A stretch of 64,000 nt of DNA from Ulota crispa (taxonomy: Eukaryota; Streptophyta; Bryopsida; Orthotrichales; Orthotrichaceae): positions 7,536,539 through 7,600,538 of the forward strand of contig OY987248.1 of NCBI GenBank assembly GCA_963920765.1, written 5' to 3'. Below are positions 11,321-22,625 of the stretch, piece after piece. The translations under genes and the position numbers were made by a program. Position 1 is the stretch's first letter; every line of letters begins with the position of its first letter. Below the pieces are notes generated by a model, which searched no databases, was not told the origin of the DNA, and saw only the letters and a program-made list of their open reading frames with translations.

Positions 11321-12543
11321 GCTTCCACTTTACCTTCAGCTCAAAAAACTTAATAAATCGATGCTGGAGCGTCTCAATATTCGTTCATTCTCTCTTTCTT
11401 GATCTAGAAGAGCGCGTCGACGTTTGGGGTTGTACTTCTGTGTGCGCAGAGAGTGTGAATTGCAAATGTGCAGGAAGATTTTATAGTTCATAATGGTGAG
11501 AGAATCGAGTAGGTTCTTTTATTGAGTGTGGAGAGTGGATGTTTGGCTGCTTAGGAATTTTGAGGGAGAGGAAGACTCGAGCTGGCTCCAAAAGCTGATC
11601 GGGAGGCCGTGAGCTGCTTCCACTTTATCTTCAGCTCGGGACTTAATTTAATAAGTCGATGCTGGAGCGTGCATTCTTTTTTTCTTGATCTGCTATTTCT
11701 TGGAAGTGCGCGTCGAGACATTTGGAGTCGTACTTCTGTGTGCGTAGGGGAGTGTGAACTTCAAGTGTGCAGGAAGATTTTATAGTTTATAATGGTGAGA
11801 TAATCGAGTAGGTTATTTTGTTAAGTGTAAATAGTGGATGTTTGGCTGCTTAGGAATTTTGAGGGAGGAATTTTGAAGGAGGAATTTTGAGGGAGAGGAA
11901 GACACGAGCTGGCTCCGAAAGCTGATCGGGAGGCCGCGAGCTGCTTCCACTTATCTTCAGCTCGGGACTTAATAACGAGTCGATGCTGGAGCGTCTCAAT
12001 ATTCATTCATTCTCTCTTTCTTGATCTGCCTTTTCTAGGAAGTGCGCGTCGACATTTGGAGTTGTGTATGCGGAAGGCAGTGTGAACTCTTAGTGCGCAG
12101 GAAGATTTTACAGTTTATAATGGTGAGAGAATCGAGTAGGTTCTTTTGTTAAGTGTGGAGAGTGGATGTTTGGCTGCTTCGGAATTTTGAAAGAGAGGAA
12201 GACACGAGCTGGCTCCAAAAGCTGATCGGGAGGCCGTGAGCTGCTTCTACTTCATCTTCAGCTCGGGACTTAACTTAATAAGTCGATGCTGGAGCGTCTC
12301 AATATTCATTCATTCTCTCTTTCTTGATCTGCCCTTTCTTGGAATTGAAGAGCACGTCGAGACGCTTGGAGTTGTACTTCTGTGTACATAGGGAGTGTGA
12401 ACTTCAAGATTTTGTAGTCATAATGGTGAGAGTATCGAGTAGGTTCTTTTGTTAAGTGTAGAGAGTGGATGTTTGGCTGCTTCGGAATTTTGAGGGAGAG
12501 AAAGACACGAGCTGGCTCCAAAAGCTGATCGGGAGGCCGTGAG
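11321..12543 (+). repeat. Four tandem ~300-bp repeats upstream of the 5-phosphatase gene
   Basis: Unit starts lie at 11321, 11616, 11943 and 12243 (each beginning GCTTCCACTT or close to it), with periods of 295, 327 and 300 bp. Every unit carries GTCGATGCTGGAGCG, a pyrimidine-rich block around TCATTCTCTCTTTCTTGATC, ATAATGGTGAG and GAGGAAGACACGAGCTGGCT. The third period is longer because GAGGAATTTTGA is duplicated locally near 11861-11893. A 138-aa minus-strand frame overlapping unit 4 is not repeated intact in the other units and is rejected as a gene. Confidence 0.92.
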
Positions 12544-13623
12544 TTAGCTGCAGCTGGCGAACCAGGGAGAATATAAGCACGATCTTTGTGCTTCTGAGGA
12601 TCACGAGGTACATTGGTTTGTCTTTTAATCAAGATGCGTTTGACGTAAGATTTTAGCTGTACTATGCCGCTTGTCATGTTAATTGATGATCTATGCTGCG
12701 AGAGAGCAGAAGTAGCCAGCAAGGCAATCCTCGCTGCTGTAATTCAAGCAGCGAAGCATTCTCTAAGTTCGTGATCTTGTGAGCTGGCTCGTAAGCTGGT
12801 TCTTTAGACCATCGGTTCGAGATTTTTTTCGTAATGCTAATGCCTTTTTGTATGTCTCTGGTGTGATATTAAGAAATGTAGCTGCTAGTTGACATGTGAT
12901 GACCTGCGTTATCTGGATCCCGTGTCAGCTTAATATAAGCTTAGTCGAACTTACAATACTGTCTACAGCGTAGTTTCATTCTTGATGTTTACTGATCCTG
13001 AAGTCTTTGAGTATCGCAAGTTAGAACGGTTAGTGGAACTAAAAGTTCATGATGCTAACTGCTTGTAGTCAGAAGGAGGTGAGCTATGGTTTTGCAAAAA
13101 TCTGTTCAAGGGAAGCTGACATAACGATCACAATTACTGTCCAGTGCTTACGAATTACTGTAGTAGTAACTTCAGAAAAAAACGGGAGCTGGTTAAAAGA
13201 TACTTGAAGTCACTGCAAAGTAGGACGAGTCTGTTCTCAGGTGGTGACGGTTTCCAATAAGGAGAAACGCCACTTCAGCTATCATGTTGAGCAAGACTTG
13301 ATCGACGACTTGATAGGGACGGTAGAAAAATCTGCTCCCTTAAGCTGCTCGAGTGACAAGCGTGAACAATTATAAATTGATTCTGAAAGGCTTTGGAAGT
13401 AAGAAATCACTTAGAATGGATGTGGTCTGAGCGCTTTCCTGCCTCACACCACCACTCTCTGATCGAAGACGCATTCCATGATGACAGTTGGCGGGTGCAT
13501 TGATCGTAATTACATTATTTTCTTATTGTGATGCTTAGTGCTAAATCTACAGCTGAGTGGTTTTTTTGTGCGCTTTTGGCAGGCACCGGACTTTTGGAAC
13601 TTTGCTTAGATTATTGGGATAAC
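12544..13623 (+). other. Presumed leader region of the 5-phosphatase gene
   Basis: Between the tandem repeats and the first coding exon lies about 1.1 kb of moderate-GC DNA with no long frame. It probably holds 5' UTR exon(s) and intron(s), because the first coding exon is only 33 nt. I cannot place a transcription start or UTR splice sites with confidence. Confidence 0.35.
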
Positions 13624-16600
13624 ATGGTGATAGAAGCTCCTCAAGGTCGACCCGAGGTATGTGGCGTCACATTTTCTTTCCCGGTGCTTAATTTCTTTGA
13701 GTTTAAATCCTCTGTATCCACGAATAGGAATTGTTTTCACATTTCAACTGCAATTGTTTTGCATTGATTTTGTTTTCCTTTGAGAGCTCAAAAATGACCA
13801 CTCTAGTTAAGGTTCGGAGAATTGCTTGAAGCAGTTTTGGCCGCGCCAGCTGGTAAAGAAATGGCTTAACTTGAGACAAACCGGCAACCTTAGTTTCAAA
13901 CGGGACGCCCACATGGATACGAATTTAAACTTTGAAGAAAATGGGGGTAAGCAGATTCTGTGTAGTCTCTTACAGCTATTGACCTAGCTTTTATAGTTCC
14001 ACACTTCGTCTCATGGCTTCACTGTAATTCAATAATTCATGCACGTTCTTGTAATTTTCATTTATTTATTCTATATTTGTGTTTATTCATAACCTTCGTA
14101 TGCGCTGAGCTTGCAGATTTAGATGAGAATGGAGACGCATTCAACGTTGACATCTCACACCTTCACGAAAGTATGGATTTGAGTGTTGTCGAAGGTACTA
14201 TGTATTCCATTCTATTTGAACGAACTTTTGCATCTTTTTCAGCCTTGATTCATGGATTTGATGAGCATGCTTTTATTTTATAGACTAGTGTATGGCTGCC
14301 CGAGTTATTTATGTAGAACGCCTGTCTTCCAGTTGCCCCACCATCAAATCCGTTGTCCTTGCTGCGAGGACAGTCTGAGACACTTCGTCAGCAGTTTGTC
14401 GAAGATCATGAATTTCGGTACTTTCTACTCCTGTATCTCAATCATTGAAACAAGTACATATCATCTGAGCTCAATGTAACTTTTACGCATGCAGCAATCT
14501 GTTATTTGTATTCGGAGTGGAGTTGGGGTAACATAAGAACAGTGCAGTTAGTCTTTCCAGCAACGCAGTTTCCTCTTTTTATAAATATTCTGAAGGTTTA
14601 CTATTTCACAAATACCTTGGTGAGCAGAGTAGCGGTGTATTCTTGGAATGTTGCTGGGAAGCCGCCTCCCCAGGACTTGGATTTGGAGGAATGGATAAAT
14701 GATTCTCAGCCGGCTGATATTTATGTTTTTGGGTAGGCATTTCGCGCTTGGTTCTTCTAAATTATTTTCTAAACTAAAATATTTAGAGGGATGCCCGAAC
14801 TTGCAGTAGTATCCAAATGAAGGTGTACCAAACCCTCACTTTTGTTGATTTGGCTCTTTTCAGGCGGGTGCCTTAAAACCTAAATTTACATTGGTCCTAG
14901 TTTTTGAGCTTTGTGCAGTCGAGTGTCCCCGATTCGCGTCATGTAACGAAATTGATTGTCTTACTCTCTTGTATCATTTGCATAGCAAACTTTTGTAATT
15001 TCTTTCTATCAATTTCAGGAATTCTTCACATTTTCCCTGTTAGTTGTTAAACGTTTCTGACTATCTCTCCTGTGTTTTTCCCCCTGTCACATTTCCCTGT
15101 TACTACACAGGGATTTCATATGCAAATCTCTGCAAGGAAATTAACATCAGTTTGCTGTGTTGCTGCAGCTTTCAAGAAATTGTTCCATTGAATGCAAACA
15201 ATGTCCTGTGCGTTGAAGACCGAGAGCCAGCTGCCAGATGGGAAGCTAAAATTCGGGAATATCTGAATAACAGGTGTAGCCCCCTTAATGACTGTGATCC
15301 ATTTCAGAGCCGTAGTGCACCGTCCTCACCTCGCAATGATGACATGGGTATTTCTATCTCTGAGGTCTCCGATGTCGAGAAATTACTCGGCCGTTGCGTG
15401 AGTGGGAAGAATTTGGAAACAGCTTTTTTAGCTACCGAAGGCAACCTCTTAAATTATGAGAAAAACTTGACTACTCAAATTGAAGAAAGGCCATTAGATA
15501 GGACTAACAGTAGTGAAGAGGCTCTCAACGACAGTGAGGGGCAGTTCGCGATTGCGACTTCGGAAGTAACTACTCGCGATTTGCACGATGCGGTTGTGGC
15601 GGATGAGTTACTATCAGAGAGAGCAAAACTTGTAGGACCAGTGCTCTCTACAACCGATTCTGTATGCTACCCCCCAACTTTCTATCGTCACAAATACTCG
15701 TGCGCTGCGAGCAAGCAAATGGTAGGGATTTTCATAACTGTATGGGTTCGCTCCCTCCTTTGGCGGCATGTCCACAACGTGAAGGTGTCAGCTGTTGGTC
15801 TTGGGCTCATGCATTACCTCGGGAATAAGGTAGCGACTCCTTTTTCCAGATGACATCCAGTTTTTTCACTCTGATGTGTTCAAGCCTTACTGTAGTAATA
15901 CTCTGTTTCCACATAGGGTAACAACGTCTTTCATAATTCGCTATTTTGAATGGTTGTACATGCTCAGAGGTGGTAAAGGTGTATTTTTCTAATTTTGATA
16001 TCTGGAATAAATGCAGGGAGCTATTTCTGTGAGTATGTGTCTTCATCACACAAGCTTCTGCTTCGTCTGCTCCCACTTGACCTCAGGTGACAAGGATGGA
16101 GACCAGCTTCGACGAAATGCAGATGTCGCCGAAATTCTGCGGCGAACAAAATTTCCGCGAATAGTAAAGCTGTTTGGTGTTGAGCTGCCTGAAGTCATCT
16201 TAGCCCATGAGTGAGTGATACCTTACGTACTGCCAGCTCGTGGTGCGTTAAGGGAAAGGTGACTCTATTTCGGTCATTACTGTGTACCTTGGTCGTGGTA
16301 GAATGCTATAATATATCGTATTCTGTTCAGTACAAAGTTCTGCAACTTTCTTCTAACGCTTGGTCTTTCTCCACACTGCAGTCGAGTCATCTGGCTTGGA
16401 GATTTGAACTATCGACTTGCTCTTCCTGATAAAGAGATTTGGAGATATGTCAGGAATCGCGATTGGGAGTATCTATTGCGTACGGATCAGGTGATTAATA
16501 CAATTCCACTAGAGTCGATAGAAGGACACAATGCTGAAAGCCACAAAATCTAATTTTTCTTGTATGGTATTGGGCAGCTTTTTAACCAATTGTTATTCAT

Positions 16601-17417
16601 GCGAGTGTTTAAGCAGCTTAAGTTAGAGCAAGGCGAGGGTCGAGTGTTCAAGAATTGGCAAGAAGGCCCAATACATTTCCCCCCGACCTATAAGTACAAG
16701 GAAGGGACAGATCAGTTCTCAGGCGAGGATTCAAGCACTGGGGATAAACGACGAACACCTGCTTGGTACGTTCCGTCATCCGCTTGCTGCCACTTGTTGC
16801 TTTCTGGGGTATACTAGGCTTACAAATCGTATCAGACTTTTGTTCTAATTGGTAACAAATTTCACGCTGCAGGTGTGACAGAATTTTACGGTATGGAAAA
16901 GGCTTGAAGCAAGTAGCTTATACACGTGGAGATTTGAAGCTGTCCGACCATCGTTCAGTTTGTGCAACATTCATGGCTGAGGTGGAAATCATCAGCCACA
17001 GAAAGCTTAAAAAAGCTTGCATTTGCCCGAAAAACATAATCTTGGATCAGTTTGAGACGGAGGAGGTATATTTTCTAGTGTTCTTGTCTATGTGATTAGC
17101 CGGAACTCCTGATCATGCTCATTTCATATGCTAAAATGCCTTGCCCTTTTAGAAAATTTCTAATCACAATTGAAAAAAAAATGAAAACGTTTCTGGTGCA
17201 GGAAAAAACGGACACTTTCAGGAATAGAATTTCTCTCAAAAGATCACAGAAGTTTCGAAAATTTGCAAGAGCAAGTACTTTTGTGTACCCAGAATTCGCC
17301 TTTTCAAGTGCTCGAGCTTGGAGGGGAGATGAACCAAGGTATCCCCCGTTCCTTGAAGTAGGAACCCCAGAAATGATATTTAGTGAATGGATCAGAGGTT
17401 CGATTATGACTTTGTAA
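13624..17417 (+). CDS. Type I inositol polyphosphate 5-phosphatase (CVP2/At5PTase1-like)
   Basis: Predicted to remove the 5-phosphate of inositol polyphosphates and phosphoinositides, damping IP3/PIP2 signalling in the cytosol or at membranes. Exons: 13624-13656, 13835-13946, 14117-14194, 14333-14417, 14628-14732, 15169-15829, 16017-16210, 16382-16490, 16617-16765, 16873-17065, 17202-17417. All junctions are GT-AG and keep phase, giving 644 aa. Visible motifs: FWPRQLVKKWLNL near the N terminus, SWNVAGKPPPQDLDLEEW (~107-124), the plant insert between EYLN and SKQMVGI, WLGDLNYR (~428-435), PAWCDRIL (~506-513) and SDHRSV (~531-536). The catalytic motifs are intact. Exon 1 and its ATG are the least certain. 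In exon 9 an upstream in-frame AG at 16576 would add 13 residues (exon start 16578). Intron 5 carries a family A MITE next to exon 6. Converges with the rhomboid gene. Confidence 0.93.
14981..15159 (+). mobile_element. Family A MITE, copy 1, in 5-phosphatase intron 5
   Basis: 179 bp with ends CATAGCAAACTTTTGTAA and CAGTTTGCTGTG, flanked by TTG on both sides (14978-14980, 15160-15162). Internal marks shared with the other copies are CAGGAATTCTTCACATTTTC, TTTCTGACT and CATATGCAAATC. It ends 9 nt before exon 6, so the branch-point region of that intron must lie inside the element or be replaced by it. Confidence 0.88.
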
Positions 17418-18442
17418 GAACTCTGTCCAGATCGTTGCTTTTCTTTCGACTTGTGAAGCGAAGTGATTCCTTACATCTTTACAGGCCTGAGAATAGGGTT
17501 GGAGGAATACCTTGAGAACCAACGTGCGGCCACTCTTAGAAATCTCTCCGACAGCCGGCTTTGTGTTCGTGCGTAATACTTGGAATCCATTAATACCCAT
17601 GAATGGTGGTGCATTTTTATATCATCATCATTGGGCGCGCATTCTGTGCGTCACCTTAAAAACTGCACCGTGGTTTTTAAATGCTATAGACGAGATTCAA
17701 CATACCCTGCTCCTATTCAAGATTGAGGAGCTCTACAATCAGCATAGTCGTATTTGTGGTAAGTTTGTTTTGAACTATGCTGAGTATTGCATCTTCTATT
17801 GACTATCTTTGCATATTGGATTCTTAGCACATATACCTATTACTTGATACGTACGTGTGAACTCCGAATGAATACCATCATGCAGCCTGCGTGAAGCTCG
17901 GTTCAGACTAATGTACCTGTCACTGAACTGCGTTTCTGTGAAATATTCTGACATGTACTATTGTTATACAGAATTTTATGCCTCTGAAGAATCTCGGACA
18001 GCACTGCATAGTTGCATGTATCATTTCATATATTTGCGACCTCAGGTAGCATCAGACACGCGAGATCACGTCCAGAGACCATCCAGTGCCCCTCGGCCAA
18101 TTCCACGATGCACAAAGTGGAGCCCTGCTAATGTAGCATTCAGAATGCAACCTTGAATATTGTGTTCAGTTTATCATCTTGATCACGGTTGTGATCATTT
18201 TGAATTAGTCACAGATCTGGTAGCGGTGGGGGCGTGCTAGGCGCAACAGATATGTAAGTACTCCAGAGTACCCTGTAAAATTTCTCACTACAAGTCATTA
18301 TTTTAATGATCTTCAGAAGCAAGTACTTAGACTTGTATTCTTGGCGTACAGTGTCATGGTACAAATTGTTCATATTGTACAGATAAGTTCATCCTTTATA
18401 GTGTCGCAGCTTATAATTGATGAAACGTAACCTCGGTCTACT
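17418..18442. other. Convergent 3' region between the 5-phosphatase and rhomboid genes
   Basis: About 1 kb between the two stop codons. It holds the 3' UTR of the 5-phosphatase and probably that of the rhomboid gene. Short frames (for example 17512-17802 and 17911-18156) show no domain. A further downstream 5-phosphatase exon cannot be excluded. Confidence 0.5.
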
Positions 18443-20712
18443 TTATATGCAGCTTTTGATGCAGTGGGTAAAGACATCTTGGACAGTCTCATTTCTTATG
18501 TTGGTCTTTGGTCTTGCCAGGTTGGGACCCAGGCAATCGACTAAAATATGGCTAGATTGAGTAGAAGCGCCACATACAATATTGCGATTGCCATAACATT
18601 TCCACAAGTCTGTTGGAAGGCATGTCATGTAATGACACCAAGTACACCCTCTTCTCGCATCCGCACCTGCTCATAAACACGCTTTAATGTCAGCCTCAAT
18701 CAGCGAGAGCTGTTCGAGTCGATGATCTTCACAACAGAAAAGGTACCTAGAAATATTGGAATATTTGCCCACCTGTAAAATGAGCGAAAAGAGCTGCAAC
18801 GAATCCTGCAACGAGAAGGTTGAGCGAGACAGTCCACACAACCTTCTGGCAGTGCGAGTACTTCGAAGTGACAGGCAAGTCGTCCACATCATAAATGACA
18901 GTTGGAAAGCAGCGCAACTGCTGCTGCGGCTTCACCCAGTCAGCTTGGGGTTGAATTAGCAACACACTGCCCAGCAACGAACCGGCGATGAATCCTCCCA
19001 TATGCATGAAGTTGTCCATTAGGGGTAGCAGCCCATACATAATAGAGCTGAGAAAGAACAAGGATGCGGAGATGATGGACCGAGTGCGCTGGTGCAGAGA
19101 GGTCGCATCCCAGTTCAGGAGCGCTTCGGCAAGCCTAGCTCCGACCAAGCCCATGGAGGCTCCTGAGGAACCCACAGACACTCGGCCATGCACGAAGAGC
19201 ACAGAGGCTAGAGCCCCAGCCAAACCCGCCAGGTAAAAAATCAATACAACCTGTGGAAATAGCCTTTGAATGCATCTGAACTCATAAAGACCATCATTAG
19301 GAGGACCTTAACCTCTTCTGAGCAGCAAAGATTATCTGATTATGGTACGGTAATGTTTTTGTGAGATTTCCACTATAATTCCGAATCCGCTTACTTGCAA
19401 GAATCCCATGTATAACAGGGATATGCATAATGCATCAGGAATTACACCGTATACCATATATCTTTCTATGAATTTTCAAGTTCCTTAATGAGTACAACTA
19501 AGGCATAGAGCATCATGGAAACAGGCACCCACAACTTAGGTTACTGCCCGTGTCGTAGGTGCTTATTCCCACGAATCATCTCGCCCCAGTTCCTCTTCCT
19601 ACACACATATTGGTCAAGGTTTCTGTATGTAGTGAAATGTGAAATAACGGGAATGTTTTCGTACCTTCAGGAATCCGAACTCTCTCTCCAGCTGGACACC
19701 GACATAAACTAAACAAGCAAGGTTTCCTGCCAAGTGGAACATCCCAGCATGCAATGTCAGTGTGGTGATGAGGCGCCAGTTTTGACCTGCTTGGCCAACG
19801 AGCTCCGATTCAAGTGCACCCAGATCCAACAAAGAGACAGCCGACGGTCCCAACATAGGATTCTCCGTCAACGGTTGGAATGGAAACCTCTTCACGAAGG
19901 TAAAGATACATTCATCGTTGTCCCCGGCACCACTGGTGCCCTGCCTGTCGCAATTGTTGTGTGACATGGCCAAGATGAAGGCAACGAGCTGAATCAGTGC
20001 AAGAGCAGGGATAATCCATGGTGTTCGGCCTTGTTCAGCCTCCCTTGATGACAACTTCTGCTCGTATCGTTGACGCATTTGCATGACGAGGTCAGCGGAA
20101 GTCGTCAAGTGATGACCTAATTTTGTATCATCCCAACATAAGTAAGTCATGGTGCTTCCATCTCCATTCACAGCAAACTTTTGTAAATTTCCCCCTGTCA
20201 GTTTCAGGAATTCTTCACATTTTTCCTGTGAGCGGTTAAACATTTCTGACTGTCTATTTCTTCTGTGATTTTTCCTTTTGTCACATTTCCCTGTTAGTAC
20301 ACAGGGAATTCATATGCAAATCCCTACAAGAAAATTGACGAGAGTTTGCTGTGATTGAGGGTTTGCAATATTTTACTCGAGCTCATGATTGACGCCCTCT
20401 TCTGTTCAAGATAACAAACAGAGTGAAACGATGCGAGTGTGCATGCGAAATACCTGGATTAATTGCAACGGATGCCCTGGCATTCATCGGAGCAGTTGAG
20501 TACAAGCTTCGCAACGGGCTGACATAATTAAAACCGGTCTTCAACAACCAGGGCGGCACCCCCACTGCCGGGAATTCTCCCAACCTTCCACCCATGCTTG
20601 AGCTTCTGGACTTGTGTGCTCCATTCGAAGTCCACTCTCTGTAAGAATTAGGCGCTGTTGATGCTACCTTGTTTCTTTCCATATCTGGAGAACGCAACTC
20701 ACCATACGCCAT
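18443..20712 (-). CDS. Rhomboid-like intramembrane serine protease (plant RBL type)
   Basis: Cleaves transmembrane helices inside the membrane; plant members act in the Golgi/secretory pathway. Exons in reading order: 20712-20454, 20161-19665, 19250-18773, 18666-18443, all GT-AG and phase-consistent, giving 485 aa. A soluble N terminus of ~130 residues precedes the first hydrophobic segment (PWIIPALALIQLVAFILA). Then come FPFQPLTENPMLGPS, HLAGN, the serine motif VGSSGA (Ser ~281) and DNFMHMGGF (His ~335), so both catalytic residues are present. The C terminus has the plant signature CTWCHYMTCLPTDLWKC, followed by an unusual extra tail of ~47 residues. The exon 2 acceptor lies 7 nt from a family A MITE; an alternative acceptor inside the MITE (exon start 20194) would add 11 in-frame codons. 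Start chosen as the first ATG of the frame. Confidence 0.93.
20169..20353 (+). mobile_element. Family A MITE, copy 2, in rhomboid intron 1
   Basis: 185 bp with ends CACAGCAAACTTTTGTAA and GAGTTTGCTGTG, flanked by ATT on both sides (20166-20168, 20354-20356). It is antisense to the host gene, and its left end is 7 nt from the predicted start of rhomboid exon 2. This is the best-formed copy of the family. Confidence 0.92.
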
Positions 20713-21683
20713 GGTTTGCTGCTCCAGATCAATAGCCTTGTTTTGTGTTCAGGCATATGATCGATACCATTGTAAAGGATCTTCGGAGCAAGGACCGTGT
20801 GGAAGAACATACAACCAAAAGCTCAGAAGATTGCTCAAGCGTCTCCATTATTTTGTTGTGGAGAAATGGCGACCAAAGCCTAATGGGATTAATTAAGAGG
20901 AGACATGGGGCCATCCATGCAGCCGTTGTCACTATTGCCGGCCACCAACCAAGGGTGCCAATAGTTATGCAGATCATCAACGTAGTTCATCATCACCCCA
21001 ACTGCCAGTGATCGAACCAGAGGTACTAAATGAAAAAAACTTTCCTCATTATATTTGCAAGTGTCTAACCGTTGACAGACGCTGTTCCCGACCTGTGACC
21101 TTTCAGGTTCACAATGCAAGTTCAATGATTCTCGTCCCTTTTGTTTACATTCCATTGATGGCAGTGCCACTTCATCATATCAAATCCAAGCCATTTAATT
21201 ATTATTTTTAATTTTACAAAAGGTTCTACTACACTAAAATCACCATGCATTGTGAACCATATTATTTTTGATAGGTGTTATTAAATTTCATCTTTTGGTG
21301 AATTAAAATTATTCAAAATAATATAATTGGCTTTTGACCATAGAGAAGCTACCTAAGTACATACGTTTGAGTAGGTCCCTTGCACAAATTGCAGGCTAGT
21401 GTGCTAGAGGGACAATTAAAGTCTCTCGTAAAGCACATGCTTGTTTCTATGTAGTTGACAAGGACATTCACAATTCTTAGCGCCGCAAGTTTTAGGGTTT
21501 GTGACCTTGTTTATCGTAGTGATTTGTCAAAACTAATGTGAACAACAGTGATTATGAACCCACATTAGCATAATATATGGTAATTTTGATGTTGTTAGAA
21601 ACTGGAACACCACATACTGTATTTTGATAGTTCCAACTACTTTGTTCTTTCATCTCAAACGCGCCTGTAAAATTGATTTCTAA
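20713..21683. other. Upstream region of the rhomboid gene and AT-rich intergenic DNA
   Basis: 20713-21180 has higher GC and is probably the rhomboid promoter and leader. Several overlapping frames of 75-93 aa on both strands show no domain. Beyond about 21200 the DNA is AT-rich with nothing recognised. Confidence 0.45.
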
Positions 21684-21687
21684 TTAA

Positions 21688-22625
21688 CCCCTATATGCCC
21701 AAGGGTGTTTTTTTCTTGTTTTGGAAAGGCAATTTTGAAGTTTTTGAATTGTCCTTAGAAGATCATTTCTAAACATCAAAACAAAATTGTAATCGTTGAA
21801 TCTTGAATTTTAAGGCTTTTAGATGAAGCTACCCAAAAATAATCCAAAATGGTCATGTAGATTTTAAGACATTTGTGATTGCATGATGATGAGTATATGA
21901 TTTTTTGTTTTTTTTGGAATTGCCCAAAACTTCTAATGCAAATTGGCAATTTTTGGATACAAAATTGGGAAGCAGCCACTTAGGATGCTTTAGTGTTTAT
22001 TGTTGTTACTTCAAAACCAATGGCCCCCCTTTCAAATCCATGACCATAGTTTCACAAATGAGCTTGCAATGCAACTATCAAAATGCAAACACCTAATACA
22101 AAGAATTTTGTTAGTTTCAATTATTGACCTAAAATCAATTTGAATGAAAGGAAATTCAATGGTGAATAAATCCTAATTTCTATAACAAAGACATTCCAAT
22201 TGAAATTAGTCCAAAAGCACTTTAAGATTTTGTTAGATGTCAAAATTTCAAGAAAAAGGCTCTTATGCCCAAGGGAGTATCCAATGGAAATCTCCACCTT
22301 TTTCTCAACTTGATGCCCGTCTTTTTAATGTGACAACTTCTCATAGGCTCTATGACACTATTCATGGCACTATTCACAACATTATTCACGATTCTATTGA
22401 TGACACTATTCACAACAAAAAATGTATACTTGCGGTTAACCTTCCACCAAAAACAATTAAAATAAGATATGAAAAATGTTGAATTTGAACGGTGAAACTA
22501 ACTTCCGCGCACAACTTTTTCAAAAAGAAAAACCTAAAAATAATAAAATCTATGCCTTCAACAAGATTTCAAAGTTTCTTGAAAATTTCTGGATACCAAA
22601 ATCTGGTGCCTTGGGCATTTAGGAT
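21688..22625 (-). mobile_element. TTAA-class piggyBac-like element P6 (938 bp), relative of P5 in reverse
   Basis: TTAA at 21684-21687 precedes CCCCTATATGCCCAAGGGTG. The sequence is the reverse complement of P5 over most of its length, including the ATTCACAAC-type short repeats near 22355-22410. The right end CCTTGGGCATTTAGGATT has lost its GGGGTTAA, so this copy is degraded at one end. Confidence 0.85.

Noticed and set aside
12306..12722. 138-aa minus-strand frame
   Set aside because: It overlaps tandem repeat unit 4 and is not preserved as a frame in units 1-3; no recognisable domain.
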